From Streptomyces sp. CB01635 (lineage in GTDB: Bacteria > Actinomycetota > Actinomycetes > Streptomycetales > Streptomycetaceae): DNA of 64,000 nt. Of this stretch, positions 23,783-33,177 are shown in pieces. Both the position numbers and the translations under genes were made by a program. Within the stretch, counting starts at the first letter, position 1; each line of letters begins with the position of its first letter. The stretch is taken from assembly GCF_002803065.1 (NCBI RefSeq), contig NZ_NNBL01000001.1:98734-162733 (forward strand), given 5' to 3'. Below the pieces are notes generated by a model. That model saw only the letters and a list, made by a program, of their open reading frames with translations. It did no database searches and was not told the DNA's origin.

Positions 23783-24937
23783 TTGAGTCAGCCGAGGCGG
23801 GAGCTTCCGCAGCAGATCCCGGTCGTCGTGCTTGCCGGGTTCCTGGGCTCCGGCAAGACCACCCTGCTGAACCATCTGCTGCACCACGGCGGCGGCACGC
23901 GGATCGGCGCGATCGTCAATGACTTCGGCTCCATCGAGATCGACGCCATGGCCGTCGCCGGGCAGCTCGGCGACTCCACCGTCTCCCTCGGCAACGGGTG
24001 TCTGTGCTGCGCCGTCGACGCGAGCGAGCTCGACGAGTACCTGGACCGGCTCACCCGGCCGTCGGCCCGCAACGGCATCGATGGCATTGATGTGATCGTG
24101 ATCGAGGCGAGCGGGCTCGCCGAGCCGCAGGAGCTGGTGCGCATGGTGCTCGCCAGCGAGAATCCGCGGATCGTGTACGGCGGTCTGGTCGAGGTCGTCG
24201 ACGCCGTCGAGTTCGACGCGACGCGGGAACGGCACCCCGAGCTCGACCGGCATCTGGCCATCGCCGACCTCGTGGTGGTCAACAAGGCCGACCGGATCCC
24301 GGAGACAGAGCACCGGCGCGTCCTGGAGCGCGTGCGCGGGCTGGCCGGAGGCGCGGCAGTCGTTCCCGCGACGTACGCGCGCGTGGACCCCGAGTTCCTC
24401 TTCGACTGCCGGCCGACGGGGGAGCGGATCGGACAGCTGTCGTTCGACGACCTGCACCGACATCACGAAGACGGTCCCGACAGCGACAGCGACAGCGACA
24501 GCGCAGGCGGAGACCGAGACGGGCACGGCAAGCACGACGTGCACGACGGACATCTGCACTCCGCCTACGACAGTGTCTCCGTCGAGTCCGAAGTGCCGCT
24601 CGATCCGCGCCGGTTGATGACGTTCCTCGACAGCAGGCCCGAAGGTCTCTACCGCATCAAGGGGTACATCGACTTCGGTGCGGCCGACGCGCGCAACAAG
24701 TACACCGTGCACGCCGTCGGGCGGTTCCTGCGGTTCTCGCCGGAGCCCTGGACTCCAGGGGAGCCGCGCCTCAGCCGGCTCGTCCTCATCGGCGCCGGGA
24801 TCGACGCCCCGCGGCTGAGCAAGGAACTGACCGCCTGCGCCCAGGACGCCCCGCACACCTATGCCGACGAGCACAGCATGTGGGGCGTCCTGAGATACGT
24901 ACAGGAGCCGAGCGACGCGGAAAGCGACGCGGGCTAG
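23783..24937 (+). CDS. CobW/COG0523-family GTPase, metal chaperone
   Basis: A 384-residue P-loop GTPase. Walker A is LAGFLGSGKTTLLNHLL near residue 20; the metal-binding CxCC motif of the family is GNGCLCCAV around residue 75; NKAD gives guanine specificity. Between the domains lies an acidic/histidine-rich stretch (DSDSDSDS then HGKHDVHDGHLH), which probably binds Zn2+ or another metal, and a C-terminal CobW_C domain follows (YRIKGYIDFG). The family inserts or supplies metals to client proteins under limitation. The start is TTG at 23783. The stop codon shares bases with the convergent parC stop: the CTAG at 24934-24937 serves both genes. Confidence 0.88.
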   Translation: MSQPRRELPQQIPVVVLAGFLGSGKTTLLNHLLHHGGGTRIGAIVNDFGSIEIDAMAVAGQLGDSTVSLGNGCLCCAVDASELDEYLDRLTRPSARNGIDGIDVIVIEASGLAEPQELVRMVLASENPRIVYGGLVEVVDAVEFDATRERHPELDRHLAIADLVVVNKADRIPETEHRRVLERVRGLAGGAAVVPATYARVDPEFLFDCRPTGERIGQLSFDDLHRHHEDGPDSDSDSDSAGGDRDGHGKHDVHDGHLHSAYDSVSVESEVPLDPRRLMTFLDSRPEGLYRIKGYIDFGAADARNKYTVHAVGRFLRFSPEPWTPGEPRLSRLVLIGAGIDAPRLSKELTACAQDAPHTYADEHSMWGVLRYVQEPSDAESDAG

Positions 24938-27390
24938 ACCGGCCCCGCCACCACCGAGACCGTCTTCGCGAGGGAGACGCCCGAGCCGTCGCGGCGCGGG
25001 TCGACCTCGGGCAGCTCGGCCGGGGTGCCGTTCTTCTGCGCCGCGCGGGCCGGTGTCGGGCCCGCCCAGCCCAGGCTCAGGCAGTCCTCGCCCTTCAGGA
25101 AGCGCTGACAGCGCACGCCGCCCGTGGCGCGCCCCTTGCGCGGGTACTGGTCGAACGGGGTGAGCTTCGCGGTCGTCTGGACGGAGTCGTCGAGCGTGCC
25201 GCGCGACCCGGCCACCGTGAAGACGATCGCGTCGACAGCCGGATCGACGGCGGTGAACGAGATCACCTTGGCGCCGTCGGTCAGCTTGATGCCCGCCATA
25301 CCGCCCGCGGCCCGGCCCTGCGGACGTACCTGCGACGCCTGGTAGCGGAGCAGCTGCGCGTCGTCCGTGATGAAGACCAGGTCCTCCTCGCCGGTGCGCA
25401 GCTCCACTGCGCCGACGATGCGGTCACCGTCCTTGAGGCCGATGACCTCCAACTCGTCCTTGTTCGTCGGGTAGTCGGGCACGACGCGCTTGACCACGCC
25501 CTGCTCGGTACCGATCGCCAGGCCGGGCGAGGACTCGTCGAGGGTGGTCAGACAGACCACCTTCTCGTCCGCCTCCAGGGACGACAGGAACTCCGTGACA
25601 GGCGCGCCCCCGGAGAGGTTCGGCGCCGAGGCCGTCTCCGGGAGCTGCGGCAGGTCGATGACGTTGAGCCGCAGCAGGCGCCCCGTGGACGTGATCGCCC
25701 CGATCTCGCCGCGTGCCGTCGCCGGCACCGCGGAGACGATCACGTCGTGCTTGGTGCGCCTGGCATCCTCGTCGTCCCCGAACGGTTCGGCGTTCGCCGT
25801 GCGCGCGAGGAGGCCCGTGGACGACAGAAGCACGCGGCACGGGTCGTCGGCGACCTGGAGGGGCGCAGCGGCGACCGCCGTGCCCGCCGACTCCAGGAGG
25901 ACGGTGCGGCGCTCGGTGCCGAACTTCTTTGCCACCGCCGCCAGTTCGGCCGAGACGAGCTTGCGCAGCTCGGCGTCGGAGTCGAGGATCCCGGTCAGCT
26001 CGTCGATCTCGCCGTTGAGCCGGTCGCGCTCCGTCTCCAGTTCGATGCGGTCGAACCTGGTGAGGCGGCGCAGCGGCGTGTCCAGGATGTACTGCGTCTG
26101 GATCTCGCTCAGCGAGAAGCGCTCCATCAGGCGCTCCTTCGCCTGTGCGGAGTTGTCGCTGGAGCGGATGAGGCGGATGACCTCGTCGATGTCCACCAGC
26201 GCGACGAGGAGGCCCTCGACCAGGTGCAGCCGGTCCCGCTTCTTGGTACGGCGGAACTCGCTGCGGCGGCGCACGACCTCGAAGCGGTGGTCGAGATAGA
26301 CCTCCAGGAGCTCCTTGAGGCCGAGGGTCAGGGGCTGGCCGTCGACCAGCGCCACATTGTTGATACCGAAGGACTCCTCCATCGGCGTCAGCTTGTAGAG
26401 CTGCTCGAGGACGGCCTCCGGCACGAAGCCGTTCTTGATCTCGATGACCAGGCGCAGGCCGTGCTGGCGGTCGGTGAGGTCCTTGACGTCCGCGATGCCC
26501 TGGAGCTTCTTCGAGCCGACCAGGTCCTTGATCTTCGCGATGACCTTCTCGGGGCCCACCGCGAAGGGCAGTTCGGTGACGACGAGGCCCTTGCGGCGCG
26601 CCGTCACGTCCTCCACGGAGACCGTGGCGCGGATCTTGAAGGTGCCGCGGCCCGACTCGTAGGCGTCCTTGATGCCGGACAGGCCGACGATCCGGCCGCC
26701 CGTCGGCAGGTCGGGGCCAGGGACGAACTTCATGAGCGTCTCGAGGTCGGCGCCCGGGTGCCTGATCAGGTGGCGCGCGGCGGCGATGACCTCGCCGAGA
26801 TTGTGCGGCGGCATGTTCGTCGCCATACCGACGGCGATGCCGGACGCGCCGTTGACCAGGAGGTTCGGGTAGGCGGCCGGCAGGACGGCGGGCTCCCGCT
26901 CCTGCCCGTCGTAGTTCGGCCCGAAGTCGACCGTGTTCTCGTCGATCGACTCCGTCATCAGCGACGTCGCCGGGGCCATCCGGCATTCGGTGTACCGCAT
27001 GGCGGCCGGCGGGTCGTCGTTCCCGAGGGAGCCGAAGTTCCCGTGGCCGTCGACCAGGGGGAGGCGCATCGAGAACGGCTGGGCGAGCCGCACCAGGGCG
27101 TCGTAGATCGACGCGTCTCCGTGCGGGTGCAACTTACCCATGACCTCGCCGACGACGCGGGCGCACTTCACGTAGCCGCGGTCGGGGCGCAGGCCCATCT
27201 CGTTCATCTGGTAAACGATGCGCCGGTGTACGGGCTTCATGCCGTCACGGGCGTCCGGCAGGGCCCGGGAGTAGATCACCGAGTACGCGTACTCGAGGAA
27301 GGAGCCCTGCATTTCGTCGACAACGTCGATGTCGAGGATCCGCTCCTCGAAGTCGTCGGGAGGCGGGGTCTTCGTGCTGCGGCGGGCCAT
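24934..27390 (-). CDS. parC: DNA topoisomerase IV subunit A
   Basis: ParC is the DNA-cleaving subunit of topoisomerase IV and pairs with ParE (5675-7810). The 818 residues comprise the winged-helix breakage-reunion domain, with catalytic Tyr133 in [10 protein letters not shown], a coiled-coil gate with [18 protein letters not shown], and a C-terminal beta-propeller with repeated VVxxTxxG-like blades. The quinolone-interaction helix reads [10 protein letters not shown], so the position equivalent to E. coli GyrA Ser83 is Ala93 and the next residue is Ser94, the same pattern as mycobacterial GyrA. The C-terminus lacks an expanded GyrA-box (QRRGGKG) motif, supporting ParC over GyrA. ATG 27390. 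The final codons overlap the convergent CobW gene. Confidence 0.93.
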   Translation of the reverse strand: MARRSTKTPPPDDFEERILDIDVVDEMQGSFLEYAYSVIYSRALPDARDGMKPVHRRIVYQMNEMGLRPDRGYVKCARVVGEVMGKLHPHGDASIYDALVRLAQPFSMRLPLVDGHGNFGSLGNDDPPAAMRYTECRMAPATSLMTESIDENTVDFGPNYDGQEREPAVLPAAYPNLLVNGASGIAVGMATNMPPHNLGEVIAAARHLIRHPGADLETLMKFVPGPDLPTGGRIVGLSGIKDAYESGRGTFKIRATVSVEDVTARRKGLVVTELPFAVGPEKVIAKIKDLVGSKKLQGIADVKDLTDRQHGLRLVIEIKNGFVPEAVLEQLYKLTPMEESFGINNVALVDGQPLTLGLKELLEVYLDHRFEVVRRRSEFRRTKKRDRLHLVEGLLVALVDIDEVIRLIRSSDNSAQAKERLMERFSLSEIQTQYILDTPLRRLTRFDRIELETERDRLNGEIDELTGILDSDAELRKLVSAELAAVAKKFGTERRTVLLESAGTAVAAAPLQVADDPCRVLLSSTGLLARTANAEPFGDDEDARRTKHDVIVSAVPATARGEIGAITSTGRLLRLNVIDLPQLPETASAPNLSGGAPVTEFLSSLEADEKVVCLTTLDESSPGLAIGTEQGVVKRVVPDYPTNKDELEVIGLKDGDRIVGAVELRTGEEDLVFITDDAQLLRYQASQVRPQGRAAGGMAGIKLTDGAKVISFTAVDPAVDAIVFTVAGSRGTLDDSVQTTAKLTPFDQYPRKGRATGGVRCQRFLKGEDCLSLGWAGPTPARAAQKNGTPAELPEVDPRRDGSGVSLAKTVSVVAGPV

Positions 27391-27625
27391 CGCTGCTGCG
27401 GCTCCTTCACAGATGCTGCCGGGGCATGTACGAGAATCTGACGCGCACCATTGTGGACCGCCCCACTGACAACGCTGACCGCGACCCGTCCGTAGGGCGT
27501 TCGGTGCTCGCTCTCGGCGTACCCAGTGCGGGAACTTCGCCAGGCGTCAGAACGCTTGCATACAGTGGCAGAACTGGCAGCACATCTGCAGTTTCCGCGA
27601 TAGTTCAGCGATCGAAGGGACGTAC

Positions 27626-29041
27626 ATGCCCATGGGTCACACGGCCACCGCCGAGGCCGGCTCCGGCGGCCTGACAGCGACCGAGCACCGCCTCGCCAAC
27701 GGCCTGCGCGTGGTGCTCTCCGAGGACCACCTGACCCCGGTCGCAGCCGTCTGCCTCTGGTACGACGTCGGCTCGCGCCACGAGGTCAAGGGCCGCACGG
27801 GCCTGGCTCATCTCTTCGAGCACCTGATGTTCCAGGGCTCGAAGCAGGTCCACGGGAACGGGCACTTCGAGCTGGTGCAGGGCGCCGGCGGCTCGCTGAA
27901 CGGGACGACGAGTTTCGAGCGCACCAACTACTTCGAGACCATGCCGACCCACCAGCTGGAGCTCGCGCTCTGGCTGGAGGCCGACCGGATGGGCTCCCTC
28001 CTCGCCGCGCTCGACGAGGAGTCGATGGAGAACCAGCGCGACGTCGTCAAGAACGAGCGCCGCCAGCGCTACGACAACGTTCCGTACGGGACCGCGTTCG
28101 AGAAGTTGACCGCCCTCGTCTACCCGGAGGGTCACCCGTACCACCACACGCCCATCGGCTCCATGGCCGACCTGGACGCGGCCACCCTGGAGGACGCGCG
28201 GAACTTCTTCCGTACGTACTACGCGCCGAACAACGTCGTGCTTTCGGTCGTCGGAGACATCGACCCCGAGCAGACGCTGGCCTGGGTCGAGAAGTATTTC
28301 GGCTCCATCCCGCGCCACGACGGCAAGCAGCCCCCGCGCGACGGCGCCCTGCCCGACCTGATCGGTGAGGGCGTGCGCGAGGTCATCGAGGAGGAGGTCC
28401 CGGCCCGCGCGCTGATGGCCGCCTACCGGCTGCCGCAGGACGGTACGCGCGCGTGCGACGCGGCCGACCTCGCCCTGACGGTCCTCGGCGGCGGCGAGTC
28501 GTCCCGGATCTACAACCGTCTCGTACGGCGCGACCAGACCGCCGTCGCCGCCGGGTTCGGTCTCCTGCGGCTCGCGGGCGCGCCCTCCGTGGGCTGGCTG
28601 GACGTGAAGACGTCCGCCGACGTCGAGGTCCCGGTCATCGAGGAGGCCGTCGACGAGGAGCTCGCGCGGTTCGCCGCCGACGGGCCCACCCCGGAGGAAA
28701 TGGAGCGCGCCCAGGCCCAGTTGGAGCGCGAGTGGCTCGACCGGCTCGGCACGGTCTCGGGCCGCGCCGACGAACTGTGCAGGTTCGCCGTCCTGTTCGG
28801 CGACCCGCAGCTCGCCCTGACCGCCGTCCAGCGCGTCCTCGACGTCACTGCCGAGGAGGTCCAGGAGGTGGCCAAGGCCCACCTGCGTCCCGACAACCGC
28901 GCGGTGCTCGTCTACGAGCCCACGGCCCCCGAAGAGGACGACGCGACCGCCGAAGCGTCCAGCACGGACGAGGCCGCGGACGAGACCGTCGGCGAGACGG
29001 CAGACGCCATCGAGACCGCAGACAAGGAGGCCGGCAAGTGA
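27626..29041 (+). CDS. M16 metallopeptidase, catalytic subunit
   Basis: A 471-residue zinc peptidase of the insulinase/processing-peptidase family. The inverted zinc motif HxxEH is present as LAHLFEHLMFQG around residue 55, with the distal Glu expected near NQRDVVKNERRQR. Two homologous M16 halves can be seen. The acidic C-terminal tail (EEDDATAEASSTDEAADE) is low complexity. ATG 27626 follows GAAGGGAC. The next gene encodes a related protein without the zinc motif and overlaps by four bases, so the two probably form the heterodimer known from other bacterial M16B pairs. No signal peptide is visible, so it is likely cytoplasmic. Confidence 0.92.
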   Translation: MPMGHTATAEAGSGGLTATEHRLANGLRVVLSEDHLTPVAAVCLWYDVGSRHEVKGRTGLAHLFEHLMFQGSKQVHGNGHFELVQGAGGSLNGTTSFERTNYFETMPTHQLELALWLEADRMGSLLAALDEESMENQRDVVKNERRQRYDNVPYGTAFEKLTALVYPEGHPYHHTPIGSMADLDAATLEDARNFFRTYYAPNNVVLSVVGDIDPEQTLAWVEKYFGSIPRHDGKQPPRDGALPDLIGEGVREVIEEEVPARALMAAYRLPQDGTRACDAADLALTVLGGGESSRIYNRLVRRDQTAVAAGFGLLRLAGAPSVGWLDVKTSADVEVPVIEEAVDEELARFAADGPTPEEMERAQAQLEREWLDRLGTVSGRADELCRFAVLFGDPQLALTAVQRVLDVTAEEVQEVAKAHLRPDNRAVLVYEPTAPEEDDATAEASSTDEAADETVGETADAIETADKEAGK

Positions 29042-30423
29042 CCGAGCTCGCGACCATGGACTTCCACCCGCAGCCCCAGGCCGGCACGGCCAGGCCGTGG
29101 GCCTTCCCCGCGCCCGAGCGCGGCACTCTCGACAACGGCCTGACGGTGCTGCGCTGCCACCGCCCGGGCCAGCAGGTCGTCGCGGTCGAGATCAACCTCG
29201 AAGCGCCCCTGGAGGCCGAGCCCGCCGGGCTCGACGGCGTCTCCACCATCATGGCGAGGGCCTTCTCCGAAGGCACCGACAAGCTCGCCGCCGAGGAGTT
29301 CGCCGCCGAGCTGGAGCGCTGCGGCGCGACGTTCGACGCGCACGCCGACCACCCCGGCGTACGGGTCTCCCTGGAGGTGCCCGTCTCCCGCCTGCCGAAG
29401 GCGCTCGGCCTGCTCGCCGACGCCCTCAGGGCGCCCGCGTTCGCGGACAGCGAGATCGAACGCCTCGTGCGCAACCGCCTCGACGAGATCCCGCACGAGA
29501 CGGCGAACCCGGGCCGCCGCGCCGCCAAGGAGCTCTCGAAGCAGCTCTTCCCGGCCACCGCGCGCATGTCCCGCCCGCGCCAGGGCACCGAGGAGACCGT
29601 CGCGGCTGTCGACGCGGCGGCCGTACGTGCCTTCTACGACCGGCACGTGCGTCCCGCCACGGCCACCGCGGTCGTCGTGGGCGACCTCGCGGGCATCGAC
29701 CTCGACGCCCTCCTCGCGGACACGCTGGGCGCCTGGACGGGGAACACGGCCGAGCCGCGCCCGGTACCGCCCGTGACGGCCGACGACACCGGCAGGGTCG
29801 TCATCGTCGACCGGCCGGGCGCGGTGCAGACGCAGATCCTGATCGGCCGCATCGGCGCGGACAAGCACGACCGGGTGTGGCCGGCGCAGGTGCTCGGCAC
29901 GTACTGCCTGGGCGGCACCCTCACCTCCCGCCTGGACCGTGTCCTGCGCGAGGAGAAGGGATACACCTACGGCGTGCGGGCGTTCGGCCAGGTGCTGCGC
30001 TCGGCGCCGGACGGGACGGGCGTCGCGATGCTCGCCATCAGCGGCTCCGTGGACACGCCGAACACGGGTCCGGCGCTCGACGACCTCTGGAAGGTGCTGC
30101 GCACGCTCGCGGCGGAGGGCCTCACCGACGCCGAACGGGACGTGGCTGTACAGAACTTGGTGGGCGTCGCCCCGCTCAAGTTCGAGACCGCCGCGGCCGT
30201 CGCGGGGACGCTCGCCGACCAGGTCGAGCAGCACCTGCCGGACGACTTCCAGGCGGAGGTGTACCGGCGGCTCGCCGCGACGGGCACCGTGGAGGCCACC
30301 GCGGCCGTCGTGAGCGCCTTCCCGATGGACCGTCTGGTGACGGTGCTCGTCGGTGACGCCGCGCAGATCGAGGAGCCCGTCAGGGCGCTCGGCATCGGAG
30401 AGGTGACCGTCGTCACGGGCTGA
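29038..30423 (+). CDS. M16 family protein, non-catalytic partner
   Basis: A 461-residue M16 homologue that lacks HxxEH: the corresponding segment reads GVSTIMARAFSEGTDKL. The glycine-rich and Arg/Tyr motif of the C-terminal half is intact (LGGTLTSRLDRVLREEKGYTYGVRAF), which in M16B enzymes is supplied by the non-catalytic subunit to hold the substrate. GTG 29038 overlaps the stop of the catalytic gene (GTGA). A hairpin terminator follows. The pair therefore looks like a complete heterodimeric peptidase. Confidence 0.92.
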   Translation: MTELATMDFHPQPQAGTARPWAFPAPERGTLDNGLTVLRCHRPGQQVVAVEINLEAPLEAEPAGLDGVSTIMARAFSEGTDKLAAEEFAAELERCGATFDAHADHPGVRVSLEVPVSRLPKALGLLADALRAPAFADSEIERLVRNRLDEIPHETANPGRRAAKELSKQLFPATARMSRPRQGTEETVAAVDAAAVRAFYDRHVRPATATAVVVGDLAGIDLDALLADTLGAWTGNTAEPRPVPPVTADDTGRVVIVDRPGAVQTQILIGRIGADKHDRVWPAQVLGTYCLGGTLTSRLDRVLREEKGYTYGVRAFGQVLRSAPDGTGVAMLAISGSVDTPNTGPALDDLWKVLRTLAAEGLTDAERDVAVQNLVGVAPLKFETAAAVAGTLADQVEQHLPDDFQAEVYRRLAATGTVEATAAVVSAFPMDRLVTVLVGDAAQIEEPVRALGIGEVTVVTG

Positions 30424-30441
30424 CCGTGACCGTGTGCAACG

Positions 30442-30478
30442 AGGGGCCTCGGTGGGCGAGATGACCACCGGGGCCCTT
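30442..30478 (+). terminator. Terminator of the M16 pair
   Basis: Arms 30442-30455 and 30465-30478 pair over 14 positions with two G-U or mismatch positions, followed by TGTTTGT. Confidence 0.75.
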
Positions 30479-30617
30479 GTTTGTCCGAATTGAACCAGTG
30501 GTTGCCTGTCTGCCCTGTGGCATGCGCTACAAAAGCCCGGTTCCGTTTGTTGATTGAAAGTTGCCCCGCTTAGCGTCGGTCCGGCTGTCCGCCAGATGTA
30601 CGCCGCGCCCGTGGCAC

Positions 30618-30772
30618 CGGACAGTCATCGCCGAGTCCCCCAAGGCGCGAGCCGGGGGAGCCGGGGACCCACCGTCCCTGGGGTGAATCGGACGCCCTTC
30701 CCTGAAGGGGGTCCGTAGGAGACCTTCCTGCTCCGAACCCGTCAGCTAACCCGGTAGGCGAGAAGGAAGGAA
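30618..30772 (+). promoter_or_regulatory. c-di-AMP riboswitch (ydaO/yuaA class)
   Basis: The conserved ydaO core is recognisable: GCCGAGTC near 30630, GCCGGGGGAGCCGGGGACCC from about 30651, GGGGTGAATCGG near 30680, and the 3' block with CCTTCCTGCTCCGAACCC, GTCAGCTAACCCGGTAGGCG and GAAGGAAGG ending near 30770. It sits in the leader of an M23 peptidase gene, a location known for this riboswitch in Streptomyces, where it controls cell-wall hydrolases (genetic OFF switch on c-di-AMP binding). A possible promoter upstream is TTGTTG, 18 bp, TAGCGT near 30545-30575. Confidence 0.92.
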
Positions 30773-30787
30773 AGGATCAGCCACCCC

Positions 30788-31576
30788 ATGGCGTTCACCC
30801 GTGCGACCGGGAAGCACCGTCGCCCGAGCCGTCTCACGCGCACCACCGCGCAGGTCGCCGGCGTCGCCGCGCTCACCACGACCGGTGTCATCGGAGGCCT
30901 CGCCGCCCCCGCCCTCGCCGCCGACGACGCGGCCGTGGAGCAGACCGGCCTGACCAAGGCCATCGCCATCGGTGACTCCCTCGCGGAGCAGATCGACGCG
31001 CAGGCCGCCGCCCAGCAGCAGGCCGCCGACGAGGCCGCCGCGAAGAAGAAGGCCGAGGCCGAAGCCGAGAAGAAGGCCGAGGAGGACCGGCGCAAGGCAG
31101 CCGCCAAGGCCAAGGCCGAGCGCGAGGCCAAGGAGCGTGCAGCCCGTGCGGCCGAGCGCAAGCGCCTGAACGCCTTCGTCATTCCGGTCACCGGCTCGTA
31201 CGTGTCCACCGCGTACAAGGCCAGCAGCGGCCTGTGGTCCTCCGGCAGCCACACCGGCATCGACTTCCACGCCGCCAGCGGCACCTCGGTCCACGCGGTG
31301 GGAGCGGGCACGGTCGTGGAGGCCGGCTGGGGCGGCGCCTACGGCAACAACATCGTCATCAAGATGAACGACGGTACGTACACGCAGTACGGCCACCTGT
31401 CGTCCATCGGTGTCTCCGTCGGCCGGACGGTCACCCCGGGGCAGCAGATAGGCCTCTCCGGAGCGACCGGCAACGTCACGGGCCCGCACCTCCACTTCGA
31501 GGCGCGCACGAGCCCCGAGTACGGCTCGGACATCGACCCCGTCGCGTACCTGCGCTCCCACGGCGTGAACGTCTGA
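30788..31576 (+). CDS. Secreted M23 (LytM) endopeptidase under c-di-AMP control
   Basis: A 262-residue secreted peptidoglycan hydrolase. The N-terminus has a basic region and hydrophobic core ending at GGLAAPALAADD (signal peptidase site). Residues 60-125 form an Ala/Lys/Glu-rich coiled coil, likely a spacer or wall-interaction helix. The C-terminal M23 domain has the zinc ligands HTGIDF and HLHFE, with the active-site GHLSSI. It cleaves peptide cross-links in peptidoglycan by family analogy. The riboswitch immediately upstream ties its expression to c-di-AMP; AAAGGATC provides the ribosome binding site within the 3' side of that region. A perfect hairpin follows the gene. Confidence 0.93.
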   Translation: MAFTRATGKHRRPSRLTRTTAQVAGVAALTTTGVIGGLAAPALAADDAAVEQTGLTKAIAIGDSLAEQIDAQAAAQQQAADEAAAKKKAEAEAEKKAEEDRRKAAAKAKAEREAKERAARAAERKRLNAFVIPVTGSYVSTAYKASSGLWSSGSHTGIDFHAASGTSVHAVGAGTVVEAGWGGAYGNNIVIKMNDGTYTQYGHLSSIGVSVGRTVTPGQQIGLSGATGNVTGPHLHFEARTSPEYGSDIDPVAYLRSHGVNV

Positions 31577-31605
31577 CCTTCGCCGCGTACCTCGCGAAGA
31601 CGCAC

Positions 31606-31638
31606 CGAATGCCCCGGCTCACCGAGCCGGGGCATTCG
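31606..31638 (+). terminator. M23 peptidase gene terminator
   Basis: Perfect 14-bp arms 31606-31619 and 31625-31638 with a 5-nt loop. Confidence 0.85.
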
Positions 31639-31837
31639 TCGTTCCCGGACCCGCTTGTTCCCGGACCGCTTCTTCCTGACGCCGGTGTCCAAAAAATATC
31701 CATGGATTACGGCCTGCCGTCGGAAATTCGCGCCCGCTGGAATAGAGTCGCTGGACAGGCGAGCTGAACAGACGGCAATCGCGCTGTACGGGCGACTATC
31801 GACCGCGTTTCGCGGGGATTAAGGCGGAGGTCGGGGC

Positions 31838-32524
31838 ATGCGCATTCCGGCGCACTCGGTATGCACGGCGATCCGCGACGACATCGTCTCCGGTGTCTAC
31901 GAGCGCGGCGGCAGACTCACCGAGGAGGTGCTCGCCCGCCGCTACGGCGTCTCGCGCGTCCCCGTGCGCGAGGCATTGCGCACGCTGGAGGCCGAGGGCT
32001 TCGTCGTCACCCGCAGGCACGCGGGTGCGTGCGTCGCCGAACCCTCCACGCAGGAGGCGGCGGACCAGCTGGAGATCCGCATGCTCCTCGAACCGCTCGC
32101 AGCGGCCCGCGCCGCGCAACGCCGCACGGAGGCGCACCTGAAGGTCCTGCGGGGCCTGGTCAGGCTCGGCCAGGAGCGCTCCAGGCGAGGTCAGAGCGAG
32201 GATCTGCGCTCGCTGGGCAGCTGGTTCCACGAGACGCTGGCGCAGGCGTCCGGCAGCCCGGGGCTGATCACGATGCTCACCCAGCTCCGCCACAAGATCG
32301 CGTGGATGTACACCGTCGAGCAGCCCGCGCGGCCAGCCGACTCCTGGGCCGAGCACGGGGCGATCGTCGACGCCGTGGCGCGCGGTGACGTGGAGCGCGC
32401 GCGGGCGCTCACGGCGCAGCACACGGAGCGCGCCGCGGCCGCTCACCGCATGCGCGCCCCCCGTCCGGGTGGCCGTGTGAGGACTTCGCAACATCCCGTC
32501 AACACAGTGGGGCTTCAGCATTAA
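31838..32524 (+). CDS. GntR family regulator (FadR/FCD subfamily)
   Basis: A 228-residue regulator with N-terminal winged HTH (TAIRDDIVSGVYERGGRLTEEVLARRYGVS and VPVREALRTLEAEG) and a C-terminal FCD helical domain (LEIRMLLEPLAAARAA, FHETLAQASGSPGL, EHGAIVDAVARGDVERA). ATG 31838 follows GGCGGAGG. It converges on ptsH across a terminator, and by position may act on sugar or PTS-related genes, but this is inference. The FCD domain indicates a small organic effector, often a carboxylate. The C-terminal tail after the FCD domain is low in structure. Confidence 0.88.
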   Translation: MRIPAHSVCTAIRDDIVSGVYERGGRLTEEVLARRYGVSRVPVREALRTLEAEGFVVTRRHAGACVAEPSTQEAADQLEIRMLLEPLAAARAAQRRTEAHLKVLRGLVRLGQERSRRGQSEDLRSLGSWFHETLAQASGSPGLITMLTQLRHKIAWMYTVEQPARPADSWAEHGAIVDAVARGDVERARALTAQHTERAAAAHRMRAPRPGGRVRTSQHPVNTVGLQH

Positions 32525-32613
32525 CAGAGGCGCCGTATACAAAGAGGGCGGCTCATTTCCAGGGGCTCTGTTTCCGCTGCCCCGGAATTCTGCGAACAGA
32601 TCTGCAGAAAGCA

Positions 32614-32648
32614 AAAGGGTCTGCTCGGAAAATCCGAACAGACCCTTT
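32614..32648. terminator. Bidirectional terminator between GntR gene and ptsH
   Basis: Arms 32614-32629 and 32633-32648 with one mismatch and a 3-nt loop. On the minus strand it is followed by TTTTGCTTT, a good U-tract for ptsH termination, unusual in this GC-rich window. Confidence 0.85.
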
Positions 32649-32718
32649 ATGCGGCGCGATCTTCTGTGAGCAGGAGACAGCGCCCAAGAATCGGGAGACC
32701 CGTGTACAGGGGCCCGTA

Positions 32719-33000
32719 CTAGACGGTCTCGGGAAGCTCCTCGAGCCCCTCGGCGACCAGCTTGGCCAGACGGTCGAGCGCGATGTCCGCACCCTCGACG
32801 TCGGAGGCCAGGACGATCTCCTCGCCGCCGCCGGCACCCAGGCCGAGCACCGCGAGCATGGAGGCGGCGTTGACGGGGTTGCCGTCGGCCTTGGCGATCG
32901 TCACGGGGACGCCGGCCGCCGTGGCCGCGCGGACGAAGATGGAGGCGGGGCGGGCGTGAAGGCCCTCGGCCCAGCCGACGTTGACGCGGCGCTCAGCCAT
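32719..33000 (-). CDS. ptsH: HPr, phosphocarrier protein of the PTS
   Basis: A 93-residue HPr. The phosphorylatable histidine is in GLHARPAS (His16 by my count), which accepts phosphate from enzyme I and passes it to IIA proteins of the sugar phosphotransferase system. The Ser46-like region reads NAASMLAVLGLGAGGGEE. ATG 33000 is preceded by GAAGGGCAG. It is a lone gene here: no enzyme I or EII genes are nearby, which is normal for Streptomyces, where ptsH is separate from crr-ptsI. A U-tract terminator follows. Confidence 0.96.
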   Translation of the reverse strand: MAERRVNVGWAEGLHARPASIFVRAATAAGVPVTIAKADGNPVNAASMLAVLGLGAGGGEEIVLASDVEGADIALDRLAKLVAEGLEELPETV

Positions 33001-33177
33001 GTGATGCTGCCCTTCAGGATTCTCACAGTTGTCTAGACCAGTCTGCCACATCGGTGGACGTGCCCGATGTGAGCCCTGCGTACCGCCCGCACACGCCCGT
33101 CGGCCCTCATAGAGTGCCTTCGGCCCGCTCGCGCCGCGACCCGTACGACTGTCACCGCTGCGCCGTACGCTGGCCCC

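Noticed and set aside
24480..24505. GACAGC microsatellite-like run inside the cobW-like gene
   Set aside because: It encodes the acidic DSDSDSDS linker and is a normal low-complexity segment, in frame.
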